A stretch of 64,000 bases of DNA, taken from NCBI GenBank assembly GCA_902587515.1, contig CACILM010000002.1, forward strand, positions 124,001 to 188,000, read 5' to 3'. This document shows, piece by piece, positions 37,595 to 45,487 of this stretch. Source of the stretch: an uncultured Pelagibacteraceae bacterium. GTDB lineage: Bacteria; Pseudomonadota; Alphaproteobacteria; Pelagibacterales; Pelagibacteraceae. Both the position numbers and the translations under genes were made by a program. Numbering within the stretch: position 1 is the stretch's first letter; the number at the start of each line of letters is the position of its first letter. The notes below the pieces were generated by a model that did no database searches, was not told the origin of the DNA, and worked only from the letters and a program-made list of their open reading frames with translations.

Positions 37595-38437
37595 TTTAAT
37601 AATTTTTTGTGTAATCCTATCTAAGATAATTGCTAGAATTACAATTCCTGTTCCACCAATAACAGCAGAGCCAACATCAAGTCTTCCTAGGGCGATATAT
37701 ACAGTTAAACCTAGTCCCCCAGCACCTATTAGAGCTGCAATAACTACCATCGATAATGCAAGCATCAATGTTTGATTTACTCCTGCCATTATGGTCTTTA
37801 AAGACAAAGGAATTTCAATTTTAATTAGTATTAAAAATTTTGTAAGTCCTAAACTTGATCCTGCTTCTTTAAACCCTTTGCCAACTTGCCTAATACCTAA
37901 ATTTGTTAATCGAATTATTGGTGGTAAAGCGAATATAATTGTAGCAACTACTCCAGGAGTTAATCCAACCCCAAAAAGCATAACTACAGGGATTAAATAA
38001 ACGAAACTTGGTATTGTTTGCATTATATCAAGTATTGGACGTAAAATAATTTCAAAAGTATTACTTCTTGAGGCAATGATGCCAAGAGGAATTCCTATTA
38101 ACATACAAAATAAAACAGCAGTAAAAATCATTGCAAGCGTGGTCATGCTTTCTGACCATAGGTCAACAAGATCAATAAAAAGTAAACTTAAAAAAGAAAA
38201 TATTGCGAATTTAATTCCATTTGTTCTGTAAGCAAAAATTACAAATATTAAAAGTATTATTGGAAAAGGAATAAAGTTAAAAAGTGAATCTAGGCTGTTT
38301 AGAACAGTATCAATTGGGGCTGATATTTTTTTAAAGAGTGGCCGTTGTTCAAATAGCCACTCTTTAATATTTCCTTCAATCCATTCACCTAATGGAATGT
38401 ATATTTCGTAATCTGATGGGGCTAATTTTAAACTCAT
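37586..38437 (-). CDS. proW: Glycine betaine/proline ABC transporter permease
   Basis: The 283-residue protein begins with 'EYIPLGEWIEGNIKEW', a soluble N-terminus characteristic of ProW. Several membrane helices follow, with the BPD permease segment 'IRQVGKGFKEAGSSLGLTKFLILIKIEIPLS' read as the EAA loop (split by the membrane coupling helix). 'ILDIMQTIPSFVYLIPVV' is strongly conserved in ProW. It lies 18 nt downstream of proX. No ATPase gene (proV) follows; the next gene is convergent. Confidence 0.92.
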   Translation of the reverse strand: MSLKLAPSDYEIYIPLGEWIEGNIKEWLFEQRPLFKKISAPIDTVLNSLDSLFNFIPFPIILLIFVIFAYRTNGIKFAIFSFLSLLFIDLVDLWSESMTTLAMIFTAVLFCMLIGIPLGIIASRSNTFEIILRPILDIMQTIPSFVYLIPVVMLFGVGLTPGVVATIIFALPPIIRLTNLGIRQVGKGFKEAGSSLGLTKFLILIKIEIPLSLKTIMAGVNQTLMLALSMVVIAALIGAGGLGLTVYIALGRLDVGSAVIGGTGIVILAIILDRITQKIIKSH

Positions 38438-38455
38438 TAAAATTAACCTGAACCC

Positions 38456-39397
38456 TTACTTGATCCAACTATCAAATGTGCTTTGATTAGCTTTAATCCA
38501 TTCAGCTGCATGTTTCTTAATAGCTTTTTCGCTTTTCTCACCCTTGTTCATCTTCAAGTTCTGAGCAGCAATATCTCCAAGAGGAATAGAAGCTTTTTTT
38601 AACATCTTTTCTACTTTTGGATTTGCTTTAAGAAAATCTACATTAGCTGCAGGTCTTATATCATCAGCGCCAAAACCTAAATTAACTTTAGATTTTGTAG
38701 CATTTGCGATTTTAGTTGGCTTAGTCGCACTGTAAGGCACTTCAATCCAAACTACATCTTTACCAAGTTTTAAAGCACCAACAGTCCAGTTTGGCGTCCA
38801 TGTATAAAATAGAATTGATTTTCCATTTTTGTATTTAGACACTGCATCTGCCATTGAAGCTGAGTAGTCTGCTTTTACTGGATTGATAAAATCACCTAAT
38901 CCAAGCTCTTCAAAATGTTTTGAGATTACTTTCTCGCAACCCCAGCCTGGAGGGCAAGCAACCATGTCTGCTTTTCCATCGCCATTAGAGTCAAACTCTT
39001 TAGCGTGTTTTTTGATATCCATCACACTTTTGATACCAAATTTATCTGCAGATTTTTTATCGATTAAGTAACCTTGAGCTCCTCCACCCTTCATTACATA
39101 ACCCACTGGTTTTACTTTACCTTTTGACTCAGCGATATAACCATCATGTGTTCCGAACCAACCATTAACCCAAAGGTCAACATCTCCAGCGGTTGCAGCC
39201 ACATAAAATACTTGTGGTTTCATCACAGTTGGACCAGAAACTTTGTAGCCCATCTTCTCTAAAGCTGCCTTGTAGATTTCAGCTTGGAAATAGCCTGTGT
39301 CCCAATCAGCTTTACCCATTTTGATCTCATTAGCAGATACGACACTACTAATAGACAAAGCGGTAATTATTGATACTAGATATTTTATATATTTCAT
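38456..39397 (-). CDS. proX: Glycine betaine/proline-binding periplasmic protein
   Basis: The 313-residue precursor has a Sec signal ending near 'SSVVSANEI' (residues 1-22). The mature protein shows the ProX features 'MGKADWDTGYFQAEI', 'DLWVNGWFGTHDGYI', 'DSNGDGKADMV' and 'CPPGWGCEKVI'; aromatic Trp residues form the betaine cage. It delivers compatible solutes, a main carbon source for SAR11. A perfect AGGAGG lies 4 nt before the ATG, unusual in this window and consistent with very high expression. Confidence 0.94.
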   Translation of the reverse strand: MKYIKYLVSIITALSISSVVSANEIKMGKADWDTGYFQAEIYKAALEKMGYKVSGPTVMKPQVFYVAATAGDVDLWVNGWFGTHDGYIAESKGKVKPVGYVMKGGGAQGYLIDKKSADKFGIKSVMDIKKHAKEFDSNGDGKADMVACPPGWGCEKVISKHFEELGLGDFINPVKADYSASMADAVSKYKNGKSILFYTWTPNWTVGALKLGKDVVWIEVPYSATKPTKIANATKSKVNLGFGADDIRPAANVDFLKANPKVEKMLKKASIPLGDIAAQNLKMNKGEKSEKAIKKHAAEWIKANQSTFDSWIK

Positions 39398-39407
39398 ATG
39401 TCCTCCT
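39398..39407 (-). promoter_or_regulatory. Strong Shine-Dalgarno of proX
   Basis: On the minus strand the sequence AGGAGG stands 4 nt before the proX ATG. Most genes in this window have weak or no such motif, so the perfect match is notable for an abundant binding protein. Confidence 0.7.
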
Positions 39408-39451
39408 AAATCTTAATTTTTAGTAACACGTATGAACTTTAAATGTAACCG

Positions 39452-39474
39452 TAGTTCAACTAAAAAGTGAACTA
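39452..39474. promoter_or_regulatory. Inverted repeat upstream of proX
   Basis: TAGTTCA at 39452-39458 pairs with TGAACTA at 39468-39474 around a 9-nt spacer, about 55-77 nt before the proX ATG. It could be an operator or a stem in the 5' leader; in A/T-rich DNA a 7-bp arm can also arise by chance. No assigned regulator. Confidence 0.3.
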
Positions 39475-39519
39475 TGGAAGATATGCTTAAGAATATTTGA
39501 GATTAGCTTATTTTGTTTT

Positions 39520-39912
39520 TTATTTGCACTTTTTGCACAGTCCGAAAAATTCTAAATTAAATCTTTTAAATTTCATTCCTTTTTTATGATTAAAACTAGA
39601 TATATATTTTGAAAGTTTTGTATCACTGATTTCATCTACCATTTCACAACTTTCACAAATCGAAAACGCAGTTGCTTTAGAAATTTCACAATCTGAACTC
39701 CTGCATGCAACGAAAGCATTTTTGCTTTCTATTTTATGAATTTTGCCCATTTCAATCAACTTGTCTAAAGCTCGGTAAATTTGTTGAGGTGCGTTAATTC
39801 CTTTTTTTTGCACATTAAAAAGTATTGAATAAGCTTTTAAAGGACCCTTTGCTTTTTCAATAATATCCAAAACAATTTGTTGATTTCTAGAAAGTGTTTG
39901 TGCTTGTGCCAT
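39520..39912 (-). CDS. zur: Fur-family zinc-responsive regulator (Zur-like)
   Basis: The 130-residue protein has the Fur-type winged helix ('APQQIYRALDKLIEMGKIHKI') and the two CxxC structural zinc pairs, 'SICESCEMV' and 'LCKKCK'. It lies directly after znuB in the znuC-znuB-zur order, and Zur-type palindromes are present at the znuA/znuC promoter. That makes zinc, not iron, the likely signal. Length is at the short end of the family. Confidence 0.88.
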   Translation of the reverse strand: MAQAQTLSRNQQIVLDIIEKAKGPLKAYSILFNVQKKGINAPQQIYRALDKLIEMGKIHKIESKNAFVACRSSDCEISKATAFSICESCEMVDEISDTKLSKYISSFNHKKGMKFKRFNLEFFGLCKKCK

Positions 39913-39935
39913 AAATATAAATTACCAATTTAATA

Positions 39936-40739
39936 TCATTTTTTCAATTCAGAATAATTTTTGATCTTAATAAGTGTAAAACAAAATAAAACTAAAGCAG
40001 CTGTTATTATTGAAGGTCCAGATGGAGTATTAAATTCTAAAGAGGAAAACAATCCTACCACTACAGATAATAGTCCACCAACTACTGATAAGAAAACCAT
40101 TTGTTGAGGGTTGTTAGAAATATTTCTAGCCATTGCTGCGGGTATAATTAGCATTCCAGTAATTAAAAGAAGCCCCACAATTTTTATTGAAATTGCTATT
40201 ATTGCAGCCATCAGAATTGTAAATATCGCATTTGCTCTATCCGGTTTCATACCCTCAGCCTCTGCCAATTCATAATTTACGGTTGAAGCAAAGAGAGATT
40301 TCCAAATAATTTTTAATACAATGAGAATCAACGCCCCGCCTATCCAAATAAACATCAGGTCTATTTGATTTACAGCAAGTATATCTCCAAATAATAAACC
40401 CATAATGTCAAATCTTATTGAGCTGAGAAATCCCAAGATTACTAAACCAACAGCTAGAGATGCATGTGCTAATAAACCTAATAGAGCATCATTGGGTAAT
40501 TTTGTTTTTTTTTGTAATTGTAAAAGAATGATTGCTAAAGATGCGGATATTAAAAAAACTGCAAAAGCAATATTAATCTCAAAAAAGACTGCCATAGTAA
40601 CTCCTAATAGTGCTGAATGAGCTAGAGTTCCTGCGAAGAAAGAAAATCTTCTCCAAATGATAAAACATCCGCATGGACCAGTCACTAAGGCTATACCAAT
40701 TCCTGCAACTAAAGCTCTTATAAAAAAATCATTTAACAT
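39936..40739 (-). CDS. znuB: Zinc ABC transporter permease
   Basis: The 267-residue protein has eight or so membrane helices of the ABC-3 family. 'PCGCFIIWRRFSFFAGTLAHSALLGV' near the start and 'ALLGLLAHASLAVG' are diagnostic, as is 'LLLITGMLIIPAAMARNIS'. It forms the metal channel with ZnuC. It starts 2 nt after the znuC stop and precedes zur by 23 nt. Confidence 0.94.
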   Translation of the reverse strand: MLNDFFIRALVAGIGIALVTGPCGCFIIWRRFSFFAGTLAHSALLGVTMAVFFEINIAFAVFLISASLAIILLQLQKKTKLPNDALLGLLAHASLAVGLVILGFLSSIRFDIMGLLFGDILAVNQIDLMFIWIGGALILIVLKIIWKSLFASTVNYELAEAEGMKPDRANAIFTILMAAIIAISIKIVGLLLITGMLIIPAAMARNISNNPQQMVFLSVVGGLLSVVVGLFSSLEFNTPSGPSIITAALVLFCFTLIKIKNYSELKK

Positions 40740-40741
40740 TG

Positions 40742-41494
40742 CTATTGTTTACGATTAATCTTTCCATCTTGAGAGTGAGTATGATCGTGCTTATGTTCAT
40801 ATAAAGTAAGAACTTTAGATGCACGATCTCCGAATAATTCTTTATATCTGTTATCTTGTGCAACAACATGGGGTTTTCCAGAACAACAAACATGTCCATT
40901 GAGACAAATTACGTGGTCAGTAGCTGACATTACCATGTGTAAATCATGAGAGATTAAGAGTATTCCACAATTAAAATCTTCAGAAATTTTTTTAATTAAT
41001 TCGTAAATAGCTATTTCACCTTTGAAATCCACCCCTTGAACTGGTTCATCTAATACTAAAAATTCAGGCTTTTTAGCAATTGCTCTTGCAATTAAAACTC
41101 TTTGAAATTCACCACCCGAAAGATCGCTTACATTTTTTTGCTTTAAATGTTCTACTCCTGTTAGATTTAATGCAATATTAATTTGTTCGTTATTTAAATC
41201 GTTAGTTATAAACATAAAATCAATTACTCTTATTGGTAAAGTCCAATCGATTGATATTTTTTGAGGAACGTAACCAATTTTATCAGTAAATTTTTTCGCA
41301 ACACCCTCAATATTATTGTGAATACCTAATGCAATTTTAGCTGTAGTAGATTTTCCAGATCCATTAGGGCCTATCAATGTAACAATCTCGCCCTGTCGAA
41401 CCTCGAAAGAAACTCCATCTACTAAAGATTTACCATTGATTTTGAAACCAGCATTTTCAACTTTAACTAGAGTTTTTTTATTATTTTTATTCAT
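40742..41494 (-). CDS. znuC: Zinc ABC transporter ATPase
   Basis: The 250-residue ATPase has Walker A 'LIGPNGSGKSTTAKI', signature 'VSDLSGGEFQRVLIARAIA', Walker B 'FLVLDEPVQGVD' and the H-loop 'LISHDLHMV'. A His-rich C-terminal tail ('EHKHDHTHSQDG') is typical of ZnuC. It opens a minus-strand operon whose promoter sits inside tandem Zur palindromes. Confidence 0.95.
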   Translation of the reverse strand: MNKNNKKTLVKVENAGFKINGKSLVDGVSFEVRQGEIVTLIGPNGSGKSTTAKIALGIHNNIEGVAKKFTDKIGYVPQKISIDWTLPIRVIDFMFITNDLNNEQINIALNLTGVEHLKQKNVSDLSGGEFQRVLIARAIAKKPEFLVLDEPVQGVDFKGEIAIYELIKKISEDFNCGILLISHDLHMVMSATDHVICLNGHVCCSGKPHVVAQDNRYKELFGDRASKVLTLYEHKHDHTHSQDGKINRKQ

Positions 41495-41516
41495 TCTAAA
41501 TCTTGACTTAAAAAGT

Positions 41517-41546
41517 GTTATATTATAACAAACGTTATATTATAAC
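41517..41546. promoter_or_regulatory. Tandem Zur boxes between znuC and znuA
   Basis: The 13-mer GTTATATTATAAC occurs twice, at 41517-41529 and 41534-41546, each a perfect palindrome with 6-bp arms around one base, 17 nt apart. This matches the known Zur consensus GTTATA(N)TATAAC type. A TTGACT at 41503-41508 and TATAAC at 41524-41529 could drive znuA; the opposite strand offers TATAAT at 41522-41527 for znuC. Zur with zinc would block both. Confidence 0.85.
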
Positions 41547-41547
41547 A

Positions 41548-42558
41548 ATGATAAACAAAATTTTAAAGCTTACAATTACTTTCTTTTTAATTATCGGATT
41601 AAAAACATCAGTAAATGCTGATGTAAAAGTGGTAACATCTATTAAACCTATACATTCTCTGGCTAGCTACGTGATGGATGGTGTAGGAAAGCCTGATCTT
41701 ATAGTAGATGGTTTTAATTCACCACATGGATTTAATCTAAAACCTTCACACGCGAAAATGATCGAAAATGCAGATCTTATAATTTGGGTCGGTGAAGATT
41801 TAGAGGCATTCCTAGAAAAACCATTAAATACAATTGCTAAAAAGGCTGTTAATGTAGAAATAATGGACTTAAGTGGAGTTAAAAAACTTAAGTTTAGAGA
41901 AAAAAATATATTTGAAGGTCATGATGATCATGGACACGGTCATAAAGAAAAGAAACACGATGATCACGGACACGGTCATAAAGAAAAGAAACATGATGAT
42001 CATGGTCATAAAAAAGCTAAACATGATAATCACGGGCATGAGGGACATGCTCACGGTGAACACGATCCACATGTTTGGTTAGATCCAATGAATGCTAAAG
42101 TAATTGTTAAAGAAATCGAAAAACAATTAGTTAAATTAGACCCAGATAACAGCTCTAAATATAAAGCTAATTCAAAAAAAGCTCAGTCTGAATTAGATAA
42201 TTTAACAAAAAATATTAAAGGAGATCTTAAAGGAAATCTTAGATTTGTAGTTTTCCATGATGCTTACCAATATTTTGAAAATAGATTTGGCATTAAGGTT
42301 TTAGGAGCTTTGACAGTTAATCCGGATGTTTTACCAGGTGCAGAACAATTATCTGAAATAAGAGAGGCAATAGAACATGAGAAAGTAAATTGTCTTTTTT
42401 CAGAACCTCAGTTTAATCCAGCAATTATAAAATCAATAGCAAAAGACACTAAAATTAAAACTGGTGTTTTAGATCCTCTTGGTGCAACTTTAGATAAAGG
42501 TAAAGGCATGTACTCTGAACTTTTACAAAGTATGTACGCTTCATTTAAAGGTTGTTAG
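41548..42558 (+). CDS. znuA: Zinc-binding periplasmic protein
   Basis: The product of about 336 residues has a Sec signal ('INKILKLTITFFLIIGL...VNA') and the cluster A-I fold. Metal His residues appear in 'FNSPHGFNLKPSHAKM', 'HDPHVWLDPMNAK' and 'VVFHDAYQYF', and the Asp/Glu in 'TGVLDPLGATL'. Between them is a long His/Asp-rich loop made of 12-residue repeats, common in ZnuA as a zinc sponge. A GTG at 41515 would add 11 residues but spoils the signal peptide, so ATG 41548 is used. It lies one base after the second Zur box. Confidence 0.93.
   Translation: MINKILKLTITFFLIIGLKTSVNADVKVVTSIKPIHSLASYVMDGVGKPDLIVDGFNSPHGFNLKPSHAKMIENADLIIWVGEDLEAFLEKPLNTIAKKAVNVEIMDLSGVKKLKFREKNIFEGHDDHGHGHKEKKHDDHGHGHKEKKHDDHGHKKAKHDNHGHEGHAHGEHDPHVWLDPMNAKVIVKEIEKQLVKLDPDNSSKYKANSKKAQSELDNLTKNIKGDLKGNLRFVVFHDAYQYFENRFGIKVLGALTVNPDVLPGAEQLSEIREAIEHEKVNCLFSEPQFNPAIIKSIAKDTKIKTGVLDPLGATLDKGKGMYSELLQSMYASFKGC
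41920..42000 (+). repeat. 36-bp tandem repeat encoding the ZnuA His-rich loop
   Basis: Two near-identical 36-bp units (41920-41955 and 41956-41991) encode HDDHGHGHKEKK, with a third diverging copy following. Third-position changes (cat/cac, gga/ggt) show selection on the protein. The repeat number probably varies between strains. Confidence 0.85.
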
Positions 42559-42563
42559 GAAAT

Positions 42564-44006
42564 TTATCTTTCAATAACTAAAGTATCTTTAGAGCCACCA
42601 CCTTGAGAACTATTAACGATTGTGCTTCCTTTTTTTAGAGCAACTCTAGTTAGTCCACCTGTTGTTACCCAAGATTTTTTACCAGTTAATACAAATGGTC
42701 TTAAATCTAAATGTCTTGGTTCAATTCCCTCTTCAGAAATTGTCGGATTAGTAGATAAAATTTCTAATGGTTGAGCAATATAATCACTTGGCTTAGATTT
42801 AATTTTATCAATCATTTTTTCTCTTTCTTCCTTAGAAGCTTTAGGACCAATCAATATTCCATTACCACCCGATCCATTTGTAGGTTTTACAACTAGTTTA
42901 GAAATATTTTCAATAACATGATCTTTATGAATTTTTTTTCTACACAAAAAAGTTTGGACTTGTTTTAGTTTTGGTTCCTCATCTAAATAAAACTTAATCA
43001 TTTTATCAACGTAAGAGTAAATTGCTTTATCATCTGCTATCCCCGTTCCAGGTGCGTTTACAATACCAACATTACCTTTACGCCAACATTTAAATAAACC
43101 AGGCACTCCTAATAAAGAATGTTTATAAAAAACTTTTGGATCTAAAAAGTTATCGTCAATTCTTCTGTATATACAATCAACTTTCATTGGACCTGTGACA
43201 GTTTTCATATAAACAAAATCTTTTTCAACAAATAAATCTTTTCCTTCAACAAGAGCAATACCCATTTGTTCAGCTAAAAATCTATGTTCGAAATAAGCTG
43301 AATTATATCTTCCTGGAGTCAACACACACATATGTGGGTTTCTTGTTTTTCGAGGCACACATTCAAGCATACAGTGATATAATTTGTTTGGATATTGATG
43401 AACTGAAGAAACTTTGTATTTTGTAAATAATTCAGGAAAGACATCTCGCATTACCATTCGATTTTCAAGCATGTAAGAAACTCCTGATGGAACACGTAAG
43501 TTATCTTCTAGAACCATGAACTCACCATTGATATTTCTTATTAAATCAATTCCTGAAATGTTGGACCAAGCTTTATATTTTGGAGAAAAACCATAGCACT
43601 CTCTTAAATAAAATGGAGAATTAAAAACTAAATCTTCAGGAATAATATTGTCTTTAAAAATTTTTCTGTCGTTGTAAACATCGTCTATAAAAAGGTTAAG
43701 AGCTTTTACCCTTTGAAGTAGTCCTTTTGAAACCTTAGCCCAATCTTTTTTAAGAATAATTCTAGGAATAATATCTAAAGGCCACTTTTTTTCTTGGAGT
43801 TTTTTTCCTGATGAATAAACTCGAAAATTAATTCCCCTAGCATTTATTGTACTTGCGCAGTTCTTTTCAATTTCATTTAACTTCTTGATGCCATGTCTCT
43901 CTAAGATGTGAGATATAATAACAGCTTGCCTACGCAACTTATGGTCAGAGTTTAAGTACTCGTCATAAGTTTTTTTTGAATCGTATTTTTTCCACAAATT
44001 GACCAT
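42564..44006 (-). CDS. Circularly permuted type 2 ATP-grasp protein
   Basis: The 480-residue protein shows the DUF404/DUF407 layout: 'LYHCMLECVPRK', 'VLTPGRYNSAYFEHRFLAEQMG', 'VDCIYRRIDDNFLDP' and 'GIVNAPGTGIADDKAIYSYV'. 'LVVKPTNGSGGNGILIG' is the ATP lysine and glycine loop. Such proteins ligate amine or amino-acid groups and are standard partners of Anbu. The usual alpha-E and transglutaminase-like genes do not follow here. It is divergent from the Anbu gene across a 105-nt region. Confidence 0.87.
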   Translation of the reverse strand: MVNLWKKYDSKKTYDEYLNSDHKLRRQAVIISHILERHGIKKLNEIEKNCASTINARGINFRVYSSGKKLQEKKWPLDIIPRIILKKDWAKVSKGLLQRVKALNLFIDDVYNDRKIFKDNIIPEDLVFNSPFYLRECYGFSPKYKAWSNISGIDLIRNINGEFMVLEDNLRVPSGVSYMLENRMVMRDVFPELFTKYKVSSVHQYPNKLYHCMLECVPRKTRNPHMCVLTPGRYNSAYFEHRFLAEQMGIALVEGKDLFVEKDFVYMKTVTGPMKVDCIYRRIDDNFLDPKVFYKHSLLGVPGLFKCWRKGNVGIVNAPGTGIADDKAIYSYVDKMIKFYLDEEPKLKQVQTFLCRKKIHKDHVIENISKLVVKPTNGSGGNGILIGPKASKEEREKMIDKIKSKPSDYIAQPLEILSTNPTISEEGIEPRHLDLRPFVLTGKKSWVTTGGLTRVALKKGSTIVNSSQGGGSKDTLVIER

Positions 44007-44111
44007 TTTATAATTCTTAATAGTTTGATGCCTTTATCAAATGCACAAATTCGATAATAGCTATGATAATTAAGAATTGAATATTTACTGTTTTTTAAAT
44101 AAGAATTCACC
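44007..44111. promoter_or_regulatory. Divergent promoter region, ATP-grasp / Anbu
   Basis: This 105-nt gap contains a 10-bp inverted repeat (AATTCTTAAT at 44012-44021 and ATTAAGAATT at 44069-44078) plus a smaller inner one (TTTGAT 44024-44029, ATCAAA 44036-44041). These may be operator half-sites controlling both genes; no specific regulator is recognised. Confidence 0.4.
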
Positions 44112-44831
44112 ATGACATATTGTATTGGTATTAAGACTAATGAAGGCGTTGTCTTGGCGTCTGACTCTAGAACAAACGCGGGTTTAGATAATGTAAACAT
44201 TTATTCTAAAATGCTTACTTATGATGTAGGTGACAGAACAGTTGTGATTGTTACTTCAGGAAATTTGGCAACATCTCAGGCAGTTTTTAAGTCTATTGAA
44301 AAAGATATTAAGGAAAATTCTGCTTTGAATCTTAATAAATGTAAAGATTTTGAGCAAATAGCATCATATGTTGGAAAACTAACAATTAAACATTCATCCC
44401 CGGACGGAGTAAATACGGATAGTTTGGTTCTAGGAGCTACGTTTATTATTGGAGGACAAATAAAAGGTCAGGATTTAGAATTATATCTCGTTTATCCTCA
44501 AGGAAATTACATAAGACCTGCAGATAGTAAGCCTTATTTAGTGATTGGCGAAGTAAAGTACGGTAAACCAATACTCGACAGAGTAATAACTCCCAAGGTA
44601 TCTATTGGCGATGCATCAAGATGTGCGTTGATATCTATGGACTCTACACTAAAAAGTGATTTAACAGTTGGTCCACCCATAGATATAGCTGTTTATAAGA
44701 AAGATCAAAAAAAATTATCTTATCTCAAATGTTTGAATACATCTGATGACGATTATAAAAGAATTTGCAATCAGTGGTCTGATAAAGTTTTGCAAGTTTT
44801 TGATACTTTTCCTAAATTTGATTGGGAATAA
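44112..44831 (+). CDS. Anbu-type proteasome-like protease subunit
   Basis: The 239-residue protein begins 'MTYCIGIKTNEGVVLASDSRTNAG', the Anbu (ancestral beta subunit) signature. After Met removal Thr2 becomes the N-terminal nucleophile; D18 and K33 (in 'IYSKMLTY') complete the Ntn catalytic set. 'VVIVTSGNLATSQAV' and 'SIGDASRCALISMDST' follow the family pattern. Anbu forms self-compartmentalised assemblies distinct from HslV; its substrates are unknown. Pairing with a CP-ATP-grasp gene is a recognised conserved context. Confidence 0.9.
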   Translation: MTYCIGIKTNEGVVLASDSRTNAGLDNVNIYSKMLTYDVGDRTVVIVTSGNLATSQAVFKSIEKDIKENSALNLNKCKDFEQIASYVGKLTIKHSSPDGVNTDSLVLGATFIIGGQIKGQDLELYLVYPQGNYIRPADSKPYLVIGEVKYGKPILDRVITPKVSIGDASRCALISMDSTLKSDLTVGPPIDIAVYKKDQKKLSYLKCLNTSDDDYKRICNQWSDKVLQVFDTFPKFDWE

Positions 44832-44836
44832 TTTTC

Positions 44837-45484
44837 TTAGGTAATTATTTCTGCAAATCTATTTTCTATTAAATTTAATTTTAGATTATTTTTATTGGTA
44901 AAATCGTTAATTGCTTTTTCTACTTCTGCAATATAACTTTCTTTACCATAATCATCACATAGAATAACTTTCTTCTGATCTTTCATGCCTCCATATAAAA
45001 TCATGAGATCATTAGTAACAGTCTCATAACTATGTCCGCCATCAAGGAATACGAAATCTATTTTTTGTAAATCTATTTCTTTTAAAACCTTATTTGTATC
45101 ACCAGCGATTAACTTTATGTTTTGGCTATATTCTTGCAGGAGTTTTTGAACACTCTCAATTGAATTTAAATTTTCTTTTAGAATATAATTATAATAAATA
45201 TTTTTTAATGGATTAGAAAATTTCTGATCTTTTAAAAAATTAGGTTTAATCTCATCTCTTTTGTTTTTTTGATCGATGCCAAATAAATCTATCCCCGTGT
45301 AAGAAAAATTATTTCCATTTGATTTATATAAAAAATCGCAGGTATTTTTTGCAGTCACACCGCAAAAAACACCTATCTCCAAAACATTTTTCGGATTATA
45401 ATTTGAAAGTCTCTCAAGAAAAATGTTTCCCCATTTTCCTTTTAAGCCAGATTTTCTCCAATAACTTTTATATTTTAGATGCAA
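44837..45484 (-). CDS. SAM-dependent methyltransferase (CmcI/Methyltransf_24-like)
   Basis: The 215-residue protein has motif I 'VLEIGVFCGVTAKN', an acidic contact in 'YTGIDLFGID', and 'KIDFVFLDGGHSYETV', the DGxHxY signature of the Methyltransf_24 group. A final 'LCDDYG' acid strand is also present. Substrate unknown. It is convergent with the Anbu gene and starts 3 nt after the nrdB stop, possibly by read-through from the nrd operon. Confidence 0.75.
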   Translation of the reverse strand: MHLKYKSYWRKSGLKGKWGNIFLERLSNYNPKNVLEIGVFCGVTAKNTCDFLYKSNGNNFSYTGIDLFGIDQKNKRDEIKPNFLKDQKFSNPLKNIYYNYILKENLNSIESVQKLLQEYSQNIKLIAGDTNKVLKEIDLQKIDFVFLDGGHSYETVTNDLMILYGGMKDQKKVILCDDYGKESYIAEVEKAINDFTNKNNLKLNLIENRFAEIIT

Positions 45485-45487
45485 ATA

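Noticed and set aside
39398..39519. Riboswitch upstream of proX
   Set aside because: Only a 7-bp inverted repeat is visible; no aptamer core that I recognise.
41869..42082. Two overlapping frames (plus and minus) across the znuA His-rich loop
   Set aside because: They arise from the 36-bp repeat read in other frames; the products are low-complexity and the znuA frame is clearly coding.
44007..44111. tRNA or small RNA gene in the ATP-grasp/Anbu gap
   Set aside because: No cloverleaf stems or T-loop sequence; the inverted repeat is better read as operator arms.
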